Of a DNA stretch of 63,432 nt, positions 45,901 through 54,696 are shown piece by piece. The notes under the pieces are model-generated. The model searched no databases, had not been told where the DNA came from, and saw only the letters and a list, made by a program, of their open reading frames with translations. Origin of the DNA: Muribaculaceae bacterium (GTDB lineage: Bacteria; Bacteroidota; Bacteroidia; Bacteroidales; Muribaculaceae). How positions within the stretch are numbered: the stretch's first letter is position 1; each line of letters starts with the position of its first letter. The stretch covers positions 1 through 63,432 of the forward strand of contig BLLX01000005.1 in NCBI GenBank assembly GCA_011959405.1, read 5' to 3'. The position numbers and the translations under genes are program-made.

Positions 45901-47535
45901 GCCGTCGTCGGAAGCGCATACATATTCATACACGTCTACCAATGCCCACTGAGAGCTCAGGCGGGTGTTTGCCACAAACATGATGCGTCCGGATTTGGTC
46001 TGAAGCATCTTGCCGGATGCGCAGAATGCTCCGTACCAGTTGCTCTGGTAGAGCTGGTCTGATATGTTTTTAGGCTCGGACCATGTGATGCCGTTGTCGG
46101 TGCTTTTTGATACATAGAATCCGGCTCTGTTTGTTTTGTTGGAAGCAAAGAAACCGTTGTCGCCGGAAAATACGGCCACAAGGTTGCCGGTGTTGCGGTC
46201 AAGAATCACGGCAGGATCTCCATATGTCTTGCCGTTGGCCGCATCGCCCTGTGCTATGGTTACGGCTTCAGACCATGTCTGTCCGCCGTCGGTGGAGCGT
46301 TTTGCCACCACGCTGATGGTGTTGGGCAGGTCGCTTAACGAGTTTCCGCGTTTGTCAGCGAGGGCCACAAGTGAGCCGTCGGCTGCTGTGACAAGAGCCG
46401 GAATACGATAGTATTTCGATCCGCTCTCGTTCATGTCGAACACAAGCACCTTGGTTGGAGCAGACGGATCGCGTTCAAACACAGCTCCGACAGAGGTCGG
46501 ACCGGCCATGGTGAATGTGTTGCCTGAGATCGGTGTGCCGTTTACGGTGATGTGGCTTAGGGTATAGTCGGTGGCAGGGGTGGCCTCTACGGTTAGGAGT
46601 GTTCCGTCCTCCACGTTTACGCCGGATTCCAACTCTGTGGTGCCGTTATATACGGCTACGGTACCTGTGCCTGCTGCGGGGGCTTCTATCGTAAGCATGG
46701 ATCCCGGCAGATATTCGCTGAACCCTACGAGAGTGGCAGTGTGTCCGTTGCCGGAAATGTCGGTTACGGCAAGACGGTCAATATCTTTGAAGTCATAGGC
46801 TGCTATCAGATTGGGTGTGGATGCGTCGACCACGGTGTTTATGTCGCCTGCTACTTCGCTGGCCGTCAAAGCCTGAGAGTAGAAACGCACATCAGTGATT
46901 TTGCCTTTCAGATAGGAATCACTCATTATATTGCAGGGATATGCTCCGGTATTATACCTGGCTCCTACAAGAATGTCGGTCTGCGGATTGATCGGATAGT
47001 TTTTTGTGTCGCTGTTGGTGCGGGTGTCTTTAAGTTCTCCGTTGAGATAAAGGCGCGATGTGCCGTTGGCTCCGTCATATACCCATGCCACATGAGTCCA
47101 CTTCTGTGTGTTCAGGGTGTTACACCATACATGTCCGAGGTTGTTCCACGAGCCTTTGTTGAGGTTGACGTTGTTTGAAAACGATTGTGTGGAAGAATAT
47201 CCGCCGAAGATGTCAAATCCGGTAGTGGAGCCGTTGCCGCCGCTTGATGTTGTGGACGGATGCCACCGGTTGCATATTATGCCTTGGTGTTTGCCATACT
47301 GGTCAATATATACTTTGGCTGTGACCGTCATCGTGCCTCCTGCTTCAATATCGAAGTCTGAAGAGTGGGCGATTGTCATGTAGCGTGATCCGTCCAGATC
47401 AAGATAGCCCGGGCCATTTGCCAGAGCAATTCCATCATCGGCATTGAGGGTCATGCCGGCGGCGGAAACATTACTGTTCCCGGCCAGAATTCCCATAAAC
47501 GCCGCTACAAAACACTTTACTGTAATTTTGTTCAT
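42931..47535 (-). CDS. Large modular sialidase (GH33) with LamG domains and type IX sorting tail
   Basis: Cell-surface exo-sialidase of 1534 residues. Order: signal peptide; LamG-like domain (about 35-250); bacterial beta-repeat (about 265-350); six-blade sialidase propeller (about 365-720) with the arginine motif YYRIPALV and at least five Asp-box repeats (for example STDGGQTW, STDNGITW, SDDGGETW, STDGGVTW); second LamG (about 730-925); second beta-repeat (about 945-1030); GEVED-like domain (about 1035-1200); three more repeat modules (to about 1470); C-terminal type IX sorting domain (about 1480-1534, EYFNMQGVKVG...GIYIVRQGNKTSKAFI). The LamG plus repeat unit is duplicated, with the identical block VTDISGNGHTATLVGF in both copies. 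It would release sialic acid from mucin. No sialic acid catabolic genes are nearby. Confidence 0.93.
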   Translation of the reverse strand: MNKITVKCFVAAFMGILAGNSNVSAAGMTLNADDGIALANGPGYLDLDGSRYMTIAHSSDFDIEAGGTMTVTAKVYIDQYGKHQGIICNRWHPSTTSSGGNGSTTGFDIFGGYSSTQSFSNNVNLNKGSWNNLGHVWCNTLNTQKWTHVAWVYDGANGTSRLYLNGELKDTRTNSDTKNYPINPQTDILVGARYNTGAYPCNIMSDSYLKGKITDVRFYSQALTASEVAGDINTVVDASTPNLIAAYDFKDIDRLAVTDISGNGHTATLVGFSEYLPGSMLTIEAPAAGTGTVAVYNGTTELESGVNVEDGTLLTVEATPATDYTLSHITVNGTPISGNTFTMAGPTSVGAVFERDPSAPTKVLVFDMNESGSKYYRIPALVTAADGSLVALADKRGNSLSDLPNTISVVAKRSTDGGQTWSEAVTIAQGDAANGKTYGDPAVILDRNTGNLVAVFSGDNGFFASNKTNRAGFYVSKSTDNGITWSEPKNISDQLYQSNWYGAFCASGKMLQTKSGRIMFVANTRLSSQWALVDVYEYVCASDDGGETWQVLNAPTRIPAAGNGNESKLVETSDGTLIMSIRTPGQRRFSKSTDGGVTWSAATKVSDLIEPDCNGDIIVYPSADGQTRMLHSLPANSSTRRDVSIYLSYDEGETWPVCKKLIDNYSAYSSLTVLPDGSIGCFVEEGKWDSNIPGEDGFRLYFMKFTLDWLTDGADKPSQDPVYDGTLNLDGKRYMMIPNSEDFNIPAGGTITVSLRAKLTQQDTQTLISNRVRNYANRNNNDVSGWAIYTVPANTSVSFNYPGSSWNAKHHNAGKHISTDEWHHLCWVYSGTSSAFYVDGVATPQPPTVSSNSAIPSYADILVGANYIMADNQKFSPEDLTAFVKGQIDDVRIYRDALSASDVTADASANAPLTGKNVIAAYDFAEINGLSVTDISGNGHTATLVGFPENAPGYTLTITTPDPAYGTLEVFDGENKMVSGRKVQGGTSLTVVATPAYNYILKEVLVNGTPIDDYTFVVNEDVTVSASFERDPYAPVEYCIPTGTPGTGRYVTTLVISDNEGNQQSVQGNGAGKGFTDRTSTVFTTMAGNTVTVNVTEGAGEWQHSYFYIDYGRDGEFDVDETKAIANGDLVTFNCYSVDGNTTWYNSLGEKQSSSHKNVVNGGLPSFTIPSDLAPGVYRARFRLAWSNVNPCAPLNDVGTEQGKACFDFSIQIQSNDYEQARTITVASNNDTLGSVAITDPVSESNTVTTAQKAVTVEATPAEGAGFINWTNAANEVISAETVYTYTGETDETFTAHFGYNVTYSVSEGGSATFMVNDEEIVSGQAVSPESVLTVTAIADAGMQVQAVEINGTAAELTDNSCTVKITEATSIAVKFQTIQYTYHAAIKGKGTVEAWSSIDEDTLETPAGSRYNDGDAIPYGSDLYLFFMPAEGEDLVSAILSDGETSTDVTDYVKEWPNSTGTCYITMVTVAGDMTIEAEFSERSAITDLTIDGENDSYEYFNMQGVKVGASDLVPGIYIVRQGNKTSKAFIRK

Positions 47536-47581
47536 TGGCTTTAAAAAGATTTAAGATTAAGTTAGATAATAAAATTATTTG

Positions 47582-47589
47582 CAAAAGTA
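47582..47589 (-). promoter_or_regulatory. -7 promoter box for the sialidase gene
   Basis: The minus strand reads TACTTTTG. The leader is about 40 bases and AT-rich. No clear -33 element is seen. Confidence 0.55.
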
Positions 47590-47639
47590 GTCAAAAATTC
47601 CATTAAAGTTTATTGCTCATTGTTAAAAATAATTGAGGG

Positions 47640-47670
47640 TTTGAATATCGTGCGGGATTTTGTAAATTTG
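47640..47670 (+). promoter_or_regulatory. Promoter of the dipeptidase gene
   Basis: TTTG (47640-47643), 19 bases, TAAATTTG (47663-47670): an exact match, with a leader of about 22 bases. It diverges from the sialidase promoter. Confidence 0.8.
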
Positions 47671-47698
47671 CAAAAAAATAAACCGAATCATATTCCAA

Positions 47699-49339
47699 AT
47701 GACTAAAAGATTTCTTTTTGCCGGATTCTGCTCCGTGGTTTCCGGATTGTCGGCATTGGCATGCACAAGCCTGATCGCGACCAAAGGCGCTACCGCCGAT
47801 GGCTCAGTGATGATAACGTATGCTGCAGACAGCCATACACTTTACGGCGATATGCCGTCGACTCCGGCCATGGACCATAAACCCGGCGCGATGCGCGATG
47901 TGGTGGATTGGGATTCAGGCCGTTTTCTCGGACGTATTCCACAGCCGTCGCATACATACGCTACCATAGGACACATAAACTCCCAAGGTGTGGCTATCGC
48001 CGAGAGCACATGGGGCGGCCGTCATGAATTGCTTGACACGGCCGGAATCATCGATTACGGTTCGTTGATCTATATAGCGCTCGAGCGTTCGGCTTCGGCA
48101 CGCGAAGCGATTAAAGTCATGACTGATCTGGTGGCAGAATACGGATATGCCAGTGAGGGAGAGTCATTTTCTATCGCGGATGCCGATGAAGCGTGGATCA
48201 TGGAGCTTATCGGCAAGGGCTCCGGTCGCAAGGGTGCCGTCTGGGTTGCCCGGCGTGTGCCCGACGGCTACATTTGCGGTCATGCCAATAACCCGCGCAT
48301 ACACCGTTTTCCGCTTGACGAGCCGGAAACTACCGTTTATTCTCCCGACGTGATTGATTTCGCACGTGAAATGGGTTATTATTCTGGCCCGGACTCTCTC
48401 TTCAGCTTTTCAAAAGCATATCAGATATATGACCATGGAGCATTGCGTGGCTGTGATGCCAGAGTATGGAGCTATTTCAATCGGTTTGCTCCCGCTGCGG
48501 CAGAAACGTCGTTGCCTTGGGCCATGTATGGCGAAGGCGATCCTATGCCTTTGTGGGTCAAGCCGGAAAAACCTGTCGCAGTGCGCGATATGCAGTGGAT
48601 GATGCGTGACCATTATGAGGATACGCCCATGGACATGACCAAAGATGTCGGTGCCGGTCCGTTTGATGTGCCGTATCGCTGGCGTCCGATGAACTGGGAG
48701 GTTGATTCCGTGGAGTATTTCCATGAACGCGCGATTGCCACCCAGCAGACCGGATTCTCGTTTGTGGCACAGCTTTCCGACCGTGTCCCGGCGGCTATGC
48801 GAGGAACTTTGTGGTTTGGCTGTGACGACGCCAACACATGTGTCTATACTCCGGTGTATTCTTCGCAGACAACAGTGCCGCACTGTTATGAGGTGGGTAA
48901 CGGCGATCTCTATAATATCAGCCGTACAGCGGCTTTCTGGGCATATAATATGGTCGCCAATCAGGCATATAACCGTTATTCGCAGATGATTCCCGACATC
49001 CGCCGTGTGCAGAATGAACTTGAGGATTCGATCCATGCCGCGAATGACGCCATGAAGACGACTCTTGCGGCTCTGCCGGAGAAAGAACAGGCGCGCAGAC
49101 TGACTGAATTTTCTCACCGCTGGGGCAATGAGTCCACATCCCGTTTCTTTGCGCTTAATGATTTTCTCACTGTCAAGTTCCTTGATGGAAATATCAAAAA
49201 GCAGAATCCCGACGGATCGTTCAAGCGCACGGCCACCGGACTGCCCGAATCGCCGGAGTTCGGCGGTTACAACCAGCGTTATTTCCGGTCTATTGTCAAT
49301 GAGCAGGGTGACCGTCTGCGGACCAGAAAACTAAACTGA
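47699..49339 (+). CDS. C69 family dipeptidase
   Basis: Exported N-terminal-nucleophile peptidase of 546 residues. After a signal-like segment the chain reads ACTSLIATKGATADGS; Cys22 becomes the N-terminal nucleophile after processing, as in PepD-type dipeptidases. Conserved blocks NSQGVAIAESTWGGR and GESFSIADADEAWIMELIG support the family. It probably hydrolyses dipeptides in the periplasm for amino-acid scavenging. queF follows after 26 bases, so the three genes to 50540 may share a transcript. Confidence 0.9.
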   Translation: MTKRFLFAGFCSVVSGLSALACTSLIATKGATADGSVMITYAADSHTLYGDMPSTPAMDHKPGAMRDVVDWDSGRFLGRIPQPSHTYATIGHINSQGVAIAESTWGGRHELLDTAGIIDYGSLIYIALERSASAREAIKVMTDLVAEYGYASEGESFSIADADEAWIMELIGKGSGRKGAVWVARRVPDGYICGHANNPRIHRFPLDEPETTVYSPDVIDFAREMGYYSGPDSLFSFSKAYQIYDHGALRGCDARVWSYFNRFAPAAAETSLPWAMYGEGDPMPLWVKPEKPVAVRDMQWMMRDHYEDTPMDMTKDVGAGPFDVPYRWRPMNWEVDSVEYFHERAIATQQTGFSFVAQLSDRVPAAMRGTLWFGCDDANTCVYTPVYSSQTTVPHCYEVGNGDLYNISRTAAFWAYNMVANQAYNRYSQMIPDIRRVQNELEDSIHAANDAMKTTLAALPEKEQARRLTEFSHRWGNESTSRFFALNDFLTVKFLDGNIKKQNPDGSFKRTATGLPESPEFGGYNQRYFRSIVNEQGDRLRTRKLN

Positions 49340-49365
49340 ACCAATAAATTTACAGAATTTTCCAA

Positions 49366-49839
49366 ATGAGAACCGATAAAGAATTGGAAGGCGTGACATT
49401 GCTCGGCGCCGGTGCCACACAATATCCCACGGACTATTCCGCATCACTTCTGGAGTGGTTTCCCAACAAGCATCCGGAGAATGACTATCTTGTTTCCTTG
49501 GACTGCCCGGAATTTACGTCATTGTGTCCCAAGACCGGTCAGCCTGATTTCGGGCATATCGTCATAAATTATATTCCTGGCGAGAAAATGGTGGAAAGCA
49601 AAAGTCTGAAACTGTATCTGTTCGGTTTCCGCAATCACGGTGATTTCCATGAAGACTGCATCAACATCATCATGAAAGATCTGATCGCTCTGATGCAGCC
49701 CCGTTATATTGAAGTTGTCGGGCTGTTCACTCCACGTGGCGGCATATCCATACGTCCGTATGCCAATTGGGCCGATGCCGGTCATCAGGATCTTCTGCAG
49801 GCCCGTATTGCTGCCCGCATGAGTCAGTCATTTGTATAA
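49366..49839 (+). CDS. queF: NADPH-dependent 7-cyano-7-deazaguanine reductase
   Basis: Reduces preQ0 to preQ1 in queuosine synthesis. It is the short, unimodular QueF (157 residues). The catalytic Cys and Asp lie in [17 protein letters not shown], and the NADPH/substrate block is [16 protein letters not shown] with the family Glu (ESKSLK). queC, which makes its substrate, follows after 26 bases. Confidence 0.96.
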   Translation: MRTDKELEGVTLLGAGATQYPTDYSASLLEWFPNKHPENDYLVSLDCPEFTSLCPKTGQPDFGHIVINYIPGEKMVESKSLKLYLFGFRNHGDFHEDCINIIMKDLIALMQPRYIEVVGLFTPRGGISIRPYANWADAGHQDLLQARIAARMSQSFV

Positions 49840-49865
49840 TAATTGCTTAATACTCTTCCACAATT

Positions 49866-50540
49866 ATGGGAAAAGACACTTTGATAGTCCTGTCAGGGGG
49901 GATGGATTCCGTGACACTGCTGTATGATCATGCTCCGGACATAGCTTTGGCGGTGAATTTCATATATGGCTCCAACCACAATATGCGCGAACTGGAGTGT
50001 GCCCGTCTGCATTGCGGCAAACTCGGCATCGAGTTGCTGGAGATTCATCTGGATTTCATGGGCGAGTACTTTCACTCGTCGCTGCTGGAGGGCGCGGATG
50101 CGATTCCCGACGGCGACTACAGGGACGACAATATGCGCTCTACCGTGGTGCCTTTCCGCAACGGCATAATGCTGGCCACGGCTGCCGGAATAGCGGAAAG
50201 CCGCGGGCTTAAGGCCGTGATGCTTGCCAACCATGGCGGTGACCATGACATATATCCTGATTGCCGACCTGAGTTTGTCAAGGCAATGGGCGCCGCCATA
50301 TCAGCAGGAACCTATGAGCATATTGCCCTGAAGGCTCCATACACACATCTGACCAAAACCCAGATTGCCGCCCGTGGCGCCCGTCTCGGTATTGACTATT
50401 CCACCACTTACTCCTGTTATAAAGGCGGAGAGCACCATTGCGGCACGTGCGGCACATGCCGCGAGCGCCGTGAAGCGTTGGCCGGCGCGGGAATAGCCGA
50501 CTCTACAATCTATGAAGAGACCGCGGAAGCATCCGTATAA
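49866..50540 (+). CDS. queC: 7-cyano-7-deazaguanine synthase
   Basis: ATP-dependent conversion of carboxy-deazaguanine to preQ0. The PP-loop SGGMDSVTLL binds ATP, and a C-terminal zinc site is made by HHCGTCGTCRER plus an earlier Cys. Length 224 is normal. Paired with queF. The queD and queE genes are elsewhere. Confidence 0.96.
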   Translation: MGKDTLIVLSGGMDSVTLLYDHAPDIALAVNFIYGSNHNMRELECARLHCGKLGIELLEIHLDFMGEYFHSSLLEGADAIPDGDYRDDNMRSTVVPFRNGIMLATAAGIAESRGLKAVMLANHGGDHDIYPDCRPEFVKAMGAAISAGTYEHIALKAPYTHLTKTQIAARGARLGIDYSTTYSCYKGGEHHCGTCGTCRERREALAGAGIADSTIYEETAEASV

Positions 50541-50673
50541 AATGAAAGTGCACATCTTCACAGACATGCACCTCCCTCATAACCAAAATTCAAGTATAAT
50601 TATTGTTGTCTAACAAAACGATAGGCCGACTGGGAATTTTCCGGGTAAGGCGGGTATTCCTTTCGGACTAATG

Positions 50674-50705
50674 CAAAGTTATAGCGATCTTGTGCGAAAT
50701 CCAAG
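50674..50705 (-). promoter_or_regulatory. Promoter-like element on the minus strand in the queC-priA gap
   Basis: The minus strand shows CTTG (50702-50705), 20 bases, then TAACTTTG (50674-50681), one mismatch in the -33. It points towards queC, away from priA, with no minus-strand gene downstream. The 238-base gap holds nothing else I recognise apart from TAAATTTT (50755-50762), a weak -7 box for priA. Confidence 0.35.
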
Positions 50706-50778
50706 CCGATAGAGCTAAAAGACGTTAATCCAGAATGTTAAATAGGAAATTAGCTAAATTTTTCTTAAATAAAAAAAC

Positions 50779-53244
50779 TTGAATTTATTTGCTGAGGTAA
50801 TAGTTCCGCTGCCGCTTAACACTCTGTTCACCTATTCCGTCCCGGAAGAAATGAAGGACGCGGTCAAGGTGGGAAGCAGGGTGATCGTTCCGTTCGGTCT
50901 GCGCAAATACTACACGGCTGTAGTCGTGTCGCTGACGCCGGTGGCCCCGGTCGGATATGAGATTAAGCCTATTGCCGATCTGCTTGATGACGGACCGGTG
51001 GTGATACATCCTCAGCTTAAATTCTGGGAATGGGTCTCGGATTACTATCTGAGTTCCATCGGAGACGTGATGCGTGCGGCTTTGCCAGCCGGGCTTAAAG
51101 TCGAGAGCGAGACCTTTGTGGAGCTTGCCCATGATTTTGACGCGTCGGAAGTGGAGCTGTCCGAGGAAGAGGCTATTGTATGCCAGATGTTGAGCCATCA
51201 CGGACGGATGATGGTCGGTGATCTCGAACGTAAGTCCGGTCTGATGTCATCGGTCGGAGCTGTACTTTCGGCCATGCTTGTCAAAGGTGTGGTGGTGATC
51301 AGCGAGAAGATAGTCGAACGCTATCATGCCGTCACTGACACTATGGTCGCTTTTGCTCCGGAGTCGGCAACTGATCCCCAATGGCGTGCACGTGCGTTTC
51401 AGGCGATAAAGGGCGCTAAAAAGCAGGAAACACTGCTTCTTGCCATGTATCAGTTCATCGCTTCTGGCCGGAGTGAAGTGCCTAAAGCGGAGCTGATGGA
51501 TAAGTCGGGATGCTCGGCTGCTATAATAAAAGTGCTTCAGAACAAGGGCATATTGACCGTTTATAAAAAAGAAGTCAACCGGTTCAATCCAGTGTCGGTG
51601 GGCGATCTGTCGCCGTTGCCCGATCTCTCTCCGGCGCAGTCTGCTGCGTTTGATGACATAAGGAAACAGTGGCGTGACGACGGGAAATCGGTGGTGTTGT
51701 TGCGCGGAGTCACATCAAGCGGAAAGACTGAGGTGTACATCAGGCTTATCGACCGCATGCTCCGCAGCGGGCATCAGGTGCTATATCTGGTGCCGGAAAT
51801 AGCGCTTACTACTCAGCTCACCGGTCGGTTGCAGAGTGTATTCGGTGCACAGGTGGTGGTGTATCATTCAAAATTCACCGACAATGAACGTGTTGACATC
51901 TGGCGGAGATTGCTGCGCGACGGCAGCCCGTGTGTGGTGATCGGAGCTCGTTCTTCAGTGTTTCTTCCGTTTCATCGCCTTGGTCTGGTCATTGTGGATG
52001 AGGAGCATGAGCCGAGCTACAAGCAGTTTGATCCAGCACCACGCTATAACGCCCGTGATGCCGCTATCGTGCTGGCAGGAATGCACGGTGCGAAAGTGCT
52101 GCTTGGCAGTGCGTCTCCTTCTGTCGAAACTTATCACAAGGCTTTGGCGGGACGTTACGGCCTTGTGGAACTTACCGAACGGTTTGGAGGTGTGCGGTTG
52201 CCCGAAGTGGAAATCGTGGATATGACACGTGAGTTCAAGATTCTTGGATCGTATTCTCTGATATCGCGTGCTACTTCTGCTGCCGTGAAACAGGCTCTGG
52301 CCGATAAAAGGCAAGCTATCATCTTTCACAACAGGCGCGGGTTTGCCCCGCTGGCGCGCTGCAAACAGTGTGCGCACGTGCCCAAGTGCATAGCTTGCGA
52401 CGTTTCGTTGACATATCATCGCCGTCAGAATCAGCTTGTGTGTCATTATTGCGGGGCCACATACCCGCTGCCATCGGTATGTCCGGTGTGCCGCGAGCCG
52501 TCAATGGAGATTGTCGGCTATGGTACGGAAAGGGTGGAGGATATGGTGCAGACCGCGTTTAGCGGCGCTCGGATTCTGCGTATGGATATGGATTCCACGC
52601 GCAATAAGGACGGCTATCAGGAAATTATCAACAAATTTTCGGCAAGGGAAGCCGACGTGCTGGTCGGCACGCAGATGGTCACGAAAGGTCTTGATTTTGA
52701 CGGAGTCAGTGTGGTGGGCGTGCTCAGTGCGGACATGCTGGTGAATTATCCCGATTTCCGCTCATCGGAACGCGCTTTCAATATGCTCATGCAGGTAGCC
52801 GGCCGGGCCGGTCGGCGCGACATACCCGGACGAGTGTTGGTGCAGACCACACAGCCGTCGCATCCTGTCATGGAATTTGTGCGGAGTCATGACTACAAGG
52901 GTTTCTTTGATGTGGAGCTGGAGGAGCGCCGCCGGTTTCATTACCCGCCGTTTACCCGTCTTATATACATTTATCTCAAGCATCGTGACGAAGAGTCTCT
53001 TTGCGTGTCGGCGGAATTGTACGGACGCCGTTTGCGTGATCTGTTCGGCAACAGGGTGCTTGGACCAGAGGAACCTGTCGTGGGACGCATACAGTCCCTC
53101 TATATCCGTAAGATTCTGCTTAAAATAGAGGTTGACGCGTCGATTAACAAGGTAAAGGCATTGTTGCGTGAACTGCATGGACGGATGTGCGTGATGCCGC
53201 AGATGAAGGGCACGATGGTGTATTACGACGTGGATCCGTTATAA
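50779..53244 (+). CDS. priA: Primosomal helicase PriA
   Basis: 3'-5' helicase that restarts collapsed replication forks. N-terminal DNA-binding domain (EVIVPLPLNTLFTYSVPEE), Walker A GVTSSGKTEVY, DEAH-like motif VDEEHEPSYKQ, a zinc-binding region with four Cys pairs (CKQCAHVPKCIACD, CHYCG, CPVC) and a helicase C lobe (GTQMVTKGLDFDGV). Length 821 is usual for Bacteroidetes. The start is a TTG at 50779: an in-frame stop lies at 50770-50772 and the family N-terminus begins immediately, so no ATG is available. It ends 6 bases into the convergent MATE gene. Confidence 0.95.
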   Translation: MNLFAEVIVPLPLNTLFTYSVPEEMKDAVKVGSRVIVPFGLRKYYTAVVVSLTPVAPVGYEIKPIADLLDDGPVVIHPQLKFWEWVSDYYLSSIGDVMRAALPAGLKVESETFVELAHDFDASEVELSEEEAIVCQMLSHHGRMMVGDLERKSGLMSSVGAVLSAMLVKGVVVISEKIVERYHAVTDTMVAFAPESATDPQWRARAFQAIKGAKKQETLLLAMYQFIASGRSEVPKAELMDKSGCSAAIIKVLQNKGILTVYKKEVNRFNPVSVGDLSPLPDLSPAQSAAFDDIRKQWRDDGKSVVLLRGVTSSGKTEVYIRLIDRMLRSGHQVLYLVPEIALTTQLTGRLQSVFGAQVVVYHSKFTDNERVDIWRRLLRDGSPCVVIGARSSVFLPFHRLGLVIVDEEHEPSYKQFDPAPRYNARDAAIVLAGMHGAKVLLGSASPSVETYHKALAGRYGLVELTERFGGVRLPEVEIVDMTREFKILGSYSLISRATSAAVKQALADKRQAIIFHNRRGFAPLARCKQCAHVPKCIACDVSLTYHRRQNQLVCHYCGATYPLPSVCPVCREPSMEIVGYGTERVEDMVQTAFSGARILRMDMDSTRNKDGYQEIINKFSAREADVLVGTQMVTKGLDFDGVSVVGVLSADMLVNYPDFRSSERAFNMLMQVAGRAGRRDIPGRVLVQTTQPSHPVMEFVRSHDYKGFFDVELEERRRFHYPPFTRLIYIYLKHRDEESLCVSAELYGRRLRDLFGNRVLGPEEPVVGRIQSLYIRKILLKIEVDASINKVKALLRELHGRMCVMPQMKGTMVYYDVDPL

Positions 53245-54696
53245 TCCTACGTCGCTTGGGCTTTCCGCTTTTAAATCATCAGAATCCGCTATGTTCGCTG
53301 TATTCAGCCCGTGGTTCAGCCATGATCCTTTTATGAGTCGCCAAAGGAATATCGCTCCGCGGAAGCACAGTTCTATGCACATGGCCGTCCAGACACCGGC
53401 AAGTCCCATGGCCGGGGCCAAGAGGGCCGCTATGGGCAGTCTCACAAGCCAGATGCTTGAAAAGTTCATGATGGCAGGCATCACCGTGTCGCCAACTCCT
53501 ACCATCACGCCGTAGGCCACGATCGAAGCAGCAAACATAGGCTCGGCCCATGCTTCAATACGCAGGGCGGCCACTCCAAGCTCCCGGATTCCGTCCACAG
53601 GCGAGAGGATTGACATGACAGCGGGTGCGCATAGCCATAATATCGCCCCCATGGCCGTCATCACGACCATGCCGAGACCTACTGTAAGATAGCCGAACTG
53701 ACGGGCCAGCTGTCTGCGTCCGGCTCCATAACTTTGTCCCACAAGTGTAGTGGCGGCGTCGGCAATGCCGTAGCCAGGCATATAGCAGAGGGCTTCGGCT
53801 GTTACGGCAAATGCATTTGCCGCTATGGCCATGACACCGAGCGGCGCCACGATCACAGTGACCATGATCTGCGCTCCGCATATCACACCGTGTTCCAGTG
53901 TCATCGGAGCGGATACTTTAAGCGCATTCCGTAGCACTTGTCTTGACGGAATGAAGGACCCTTCCGATCCGCGGAAGGCGAGTATTTCCTGCTTCCGGCA
54001 GGCATACCACATTACGCAACCGGCTGTTATTATCTCTGCGGCCACAGTTCCCAAAGCCGCGCCGAGCACTCCCAGTCCGGCTCCGGGGATCGTGACGGTT
54101 ATATCCGGGAAGATAAGTTCACGCGTCGGGAAGATCAGAAAGAAATTGAAAATCACGTCAAGTACGCACATCATCACGTTCAGCGCTCCCGGCACCAGCA
54201 TGTTGCCTGCGGCACGAATAGTGGCGCATCCGAGGTAGTTCAGCGACAACAGCGGCAATGCCGCCACGAATACGGTGAAATACAAGGTCGATGCCGACGC
54301 CACGGATGCCGAACCGCCAAGCCACAACGGCAGCCGACCGGCAATGGCGAGTCCTGCCATGGCCATTATGGAGCCGAACAATGTCGATGCTGTGATGCCT
54401 TGGCGGAAGATGCGTCTCGCCGATTCGTAATCTGATGCGCCTATCCGGTGGGCCACCTGTACGGAGAATCCTACGGTGGCGGCGGAACACAGTCCCCAGA
54501 ATAGCCACAGGCTTGTGGAAACGAGCCCGACAGCGGCGCTGTCGTCGGCACCGAGCCGGCCAACCATGGCGGCGTCGATATATTGCATCATTATGCTCGA
54601 CAACTGTGCCATGATGGCCGGCCACGACAGACGGGCGGTGAGCGCAAGCCGCTGCCGGAAACTTAAAGGCGCTCCGGACCGGATCAGAGCGAGCAT
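53239..54696 (-). CDS. MATE family efflux transporter
   Basis: Twelve-helix membrane antiporter (485 residues) of the NorM/DinF type, exporting cationic drugs or metabolites by sodium or proton exchange. The family opening QRLALTARLSWPAIMAQLSSIMMQYIDAAMVG is visible (quoted by its start; the key block is PAIMAQLS...DAAMVG). The ATG at 54696 overlaps the upstream aminotransferase by 13 bases, indicating coupling; the frame is open further up but only within that gene. Substrate unknown. Confidence 0.9.
   Translation of the reverse strand: MLALIRSGAPLSFRQRLALTARLSWPAIMAQLSSIMMQYIDAAMVGRLGADDSAAVGLVSTSLWLFWGLCSAATVGFSVQVAHRIGASDYESARRIFRQGITASTLFGSIMAMAGLAIAGRLPLWLGGSASVASASTLYFTVFVAALPLLSLNYLGCATIRAAGNMLVPGALNVMMCVLDVIFNFFLIFPTRELIFPDITVTIPGAGLGVLGAALGTVAAEIITAGCVMWYACRKQEILAFRGSEGSFIPSRQVLRNALKVSAPMTLEHGVICGAQIMVTVIVAPLGVMAIAANAFAVTAEALCYMPGYGIADAATTLVGQSYGAGRRQLARQFGYLTVGLGMVVMTAMGAILWLCAPAVMSILSPVDGIRELGVAALRIEAWAEPMFAASIVAYGVMVGVGDTVMPAIMNFSSIWLVRLPIAALLAPAMGLAGVWTAMCIELCFRGAIFLWRLIKGSWLNHGLNTANIADSDDLKAESPSDVGL

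Noticed and set aside
43000-47400. Repeats in the sialidase gene as a mobile or CRISPR-like array
   Set aside because: They are in-frame protein-domain repeats, not short identical DNA units with spacers.
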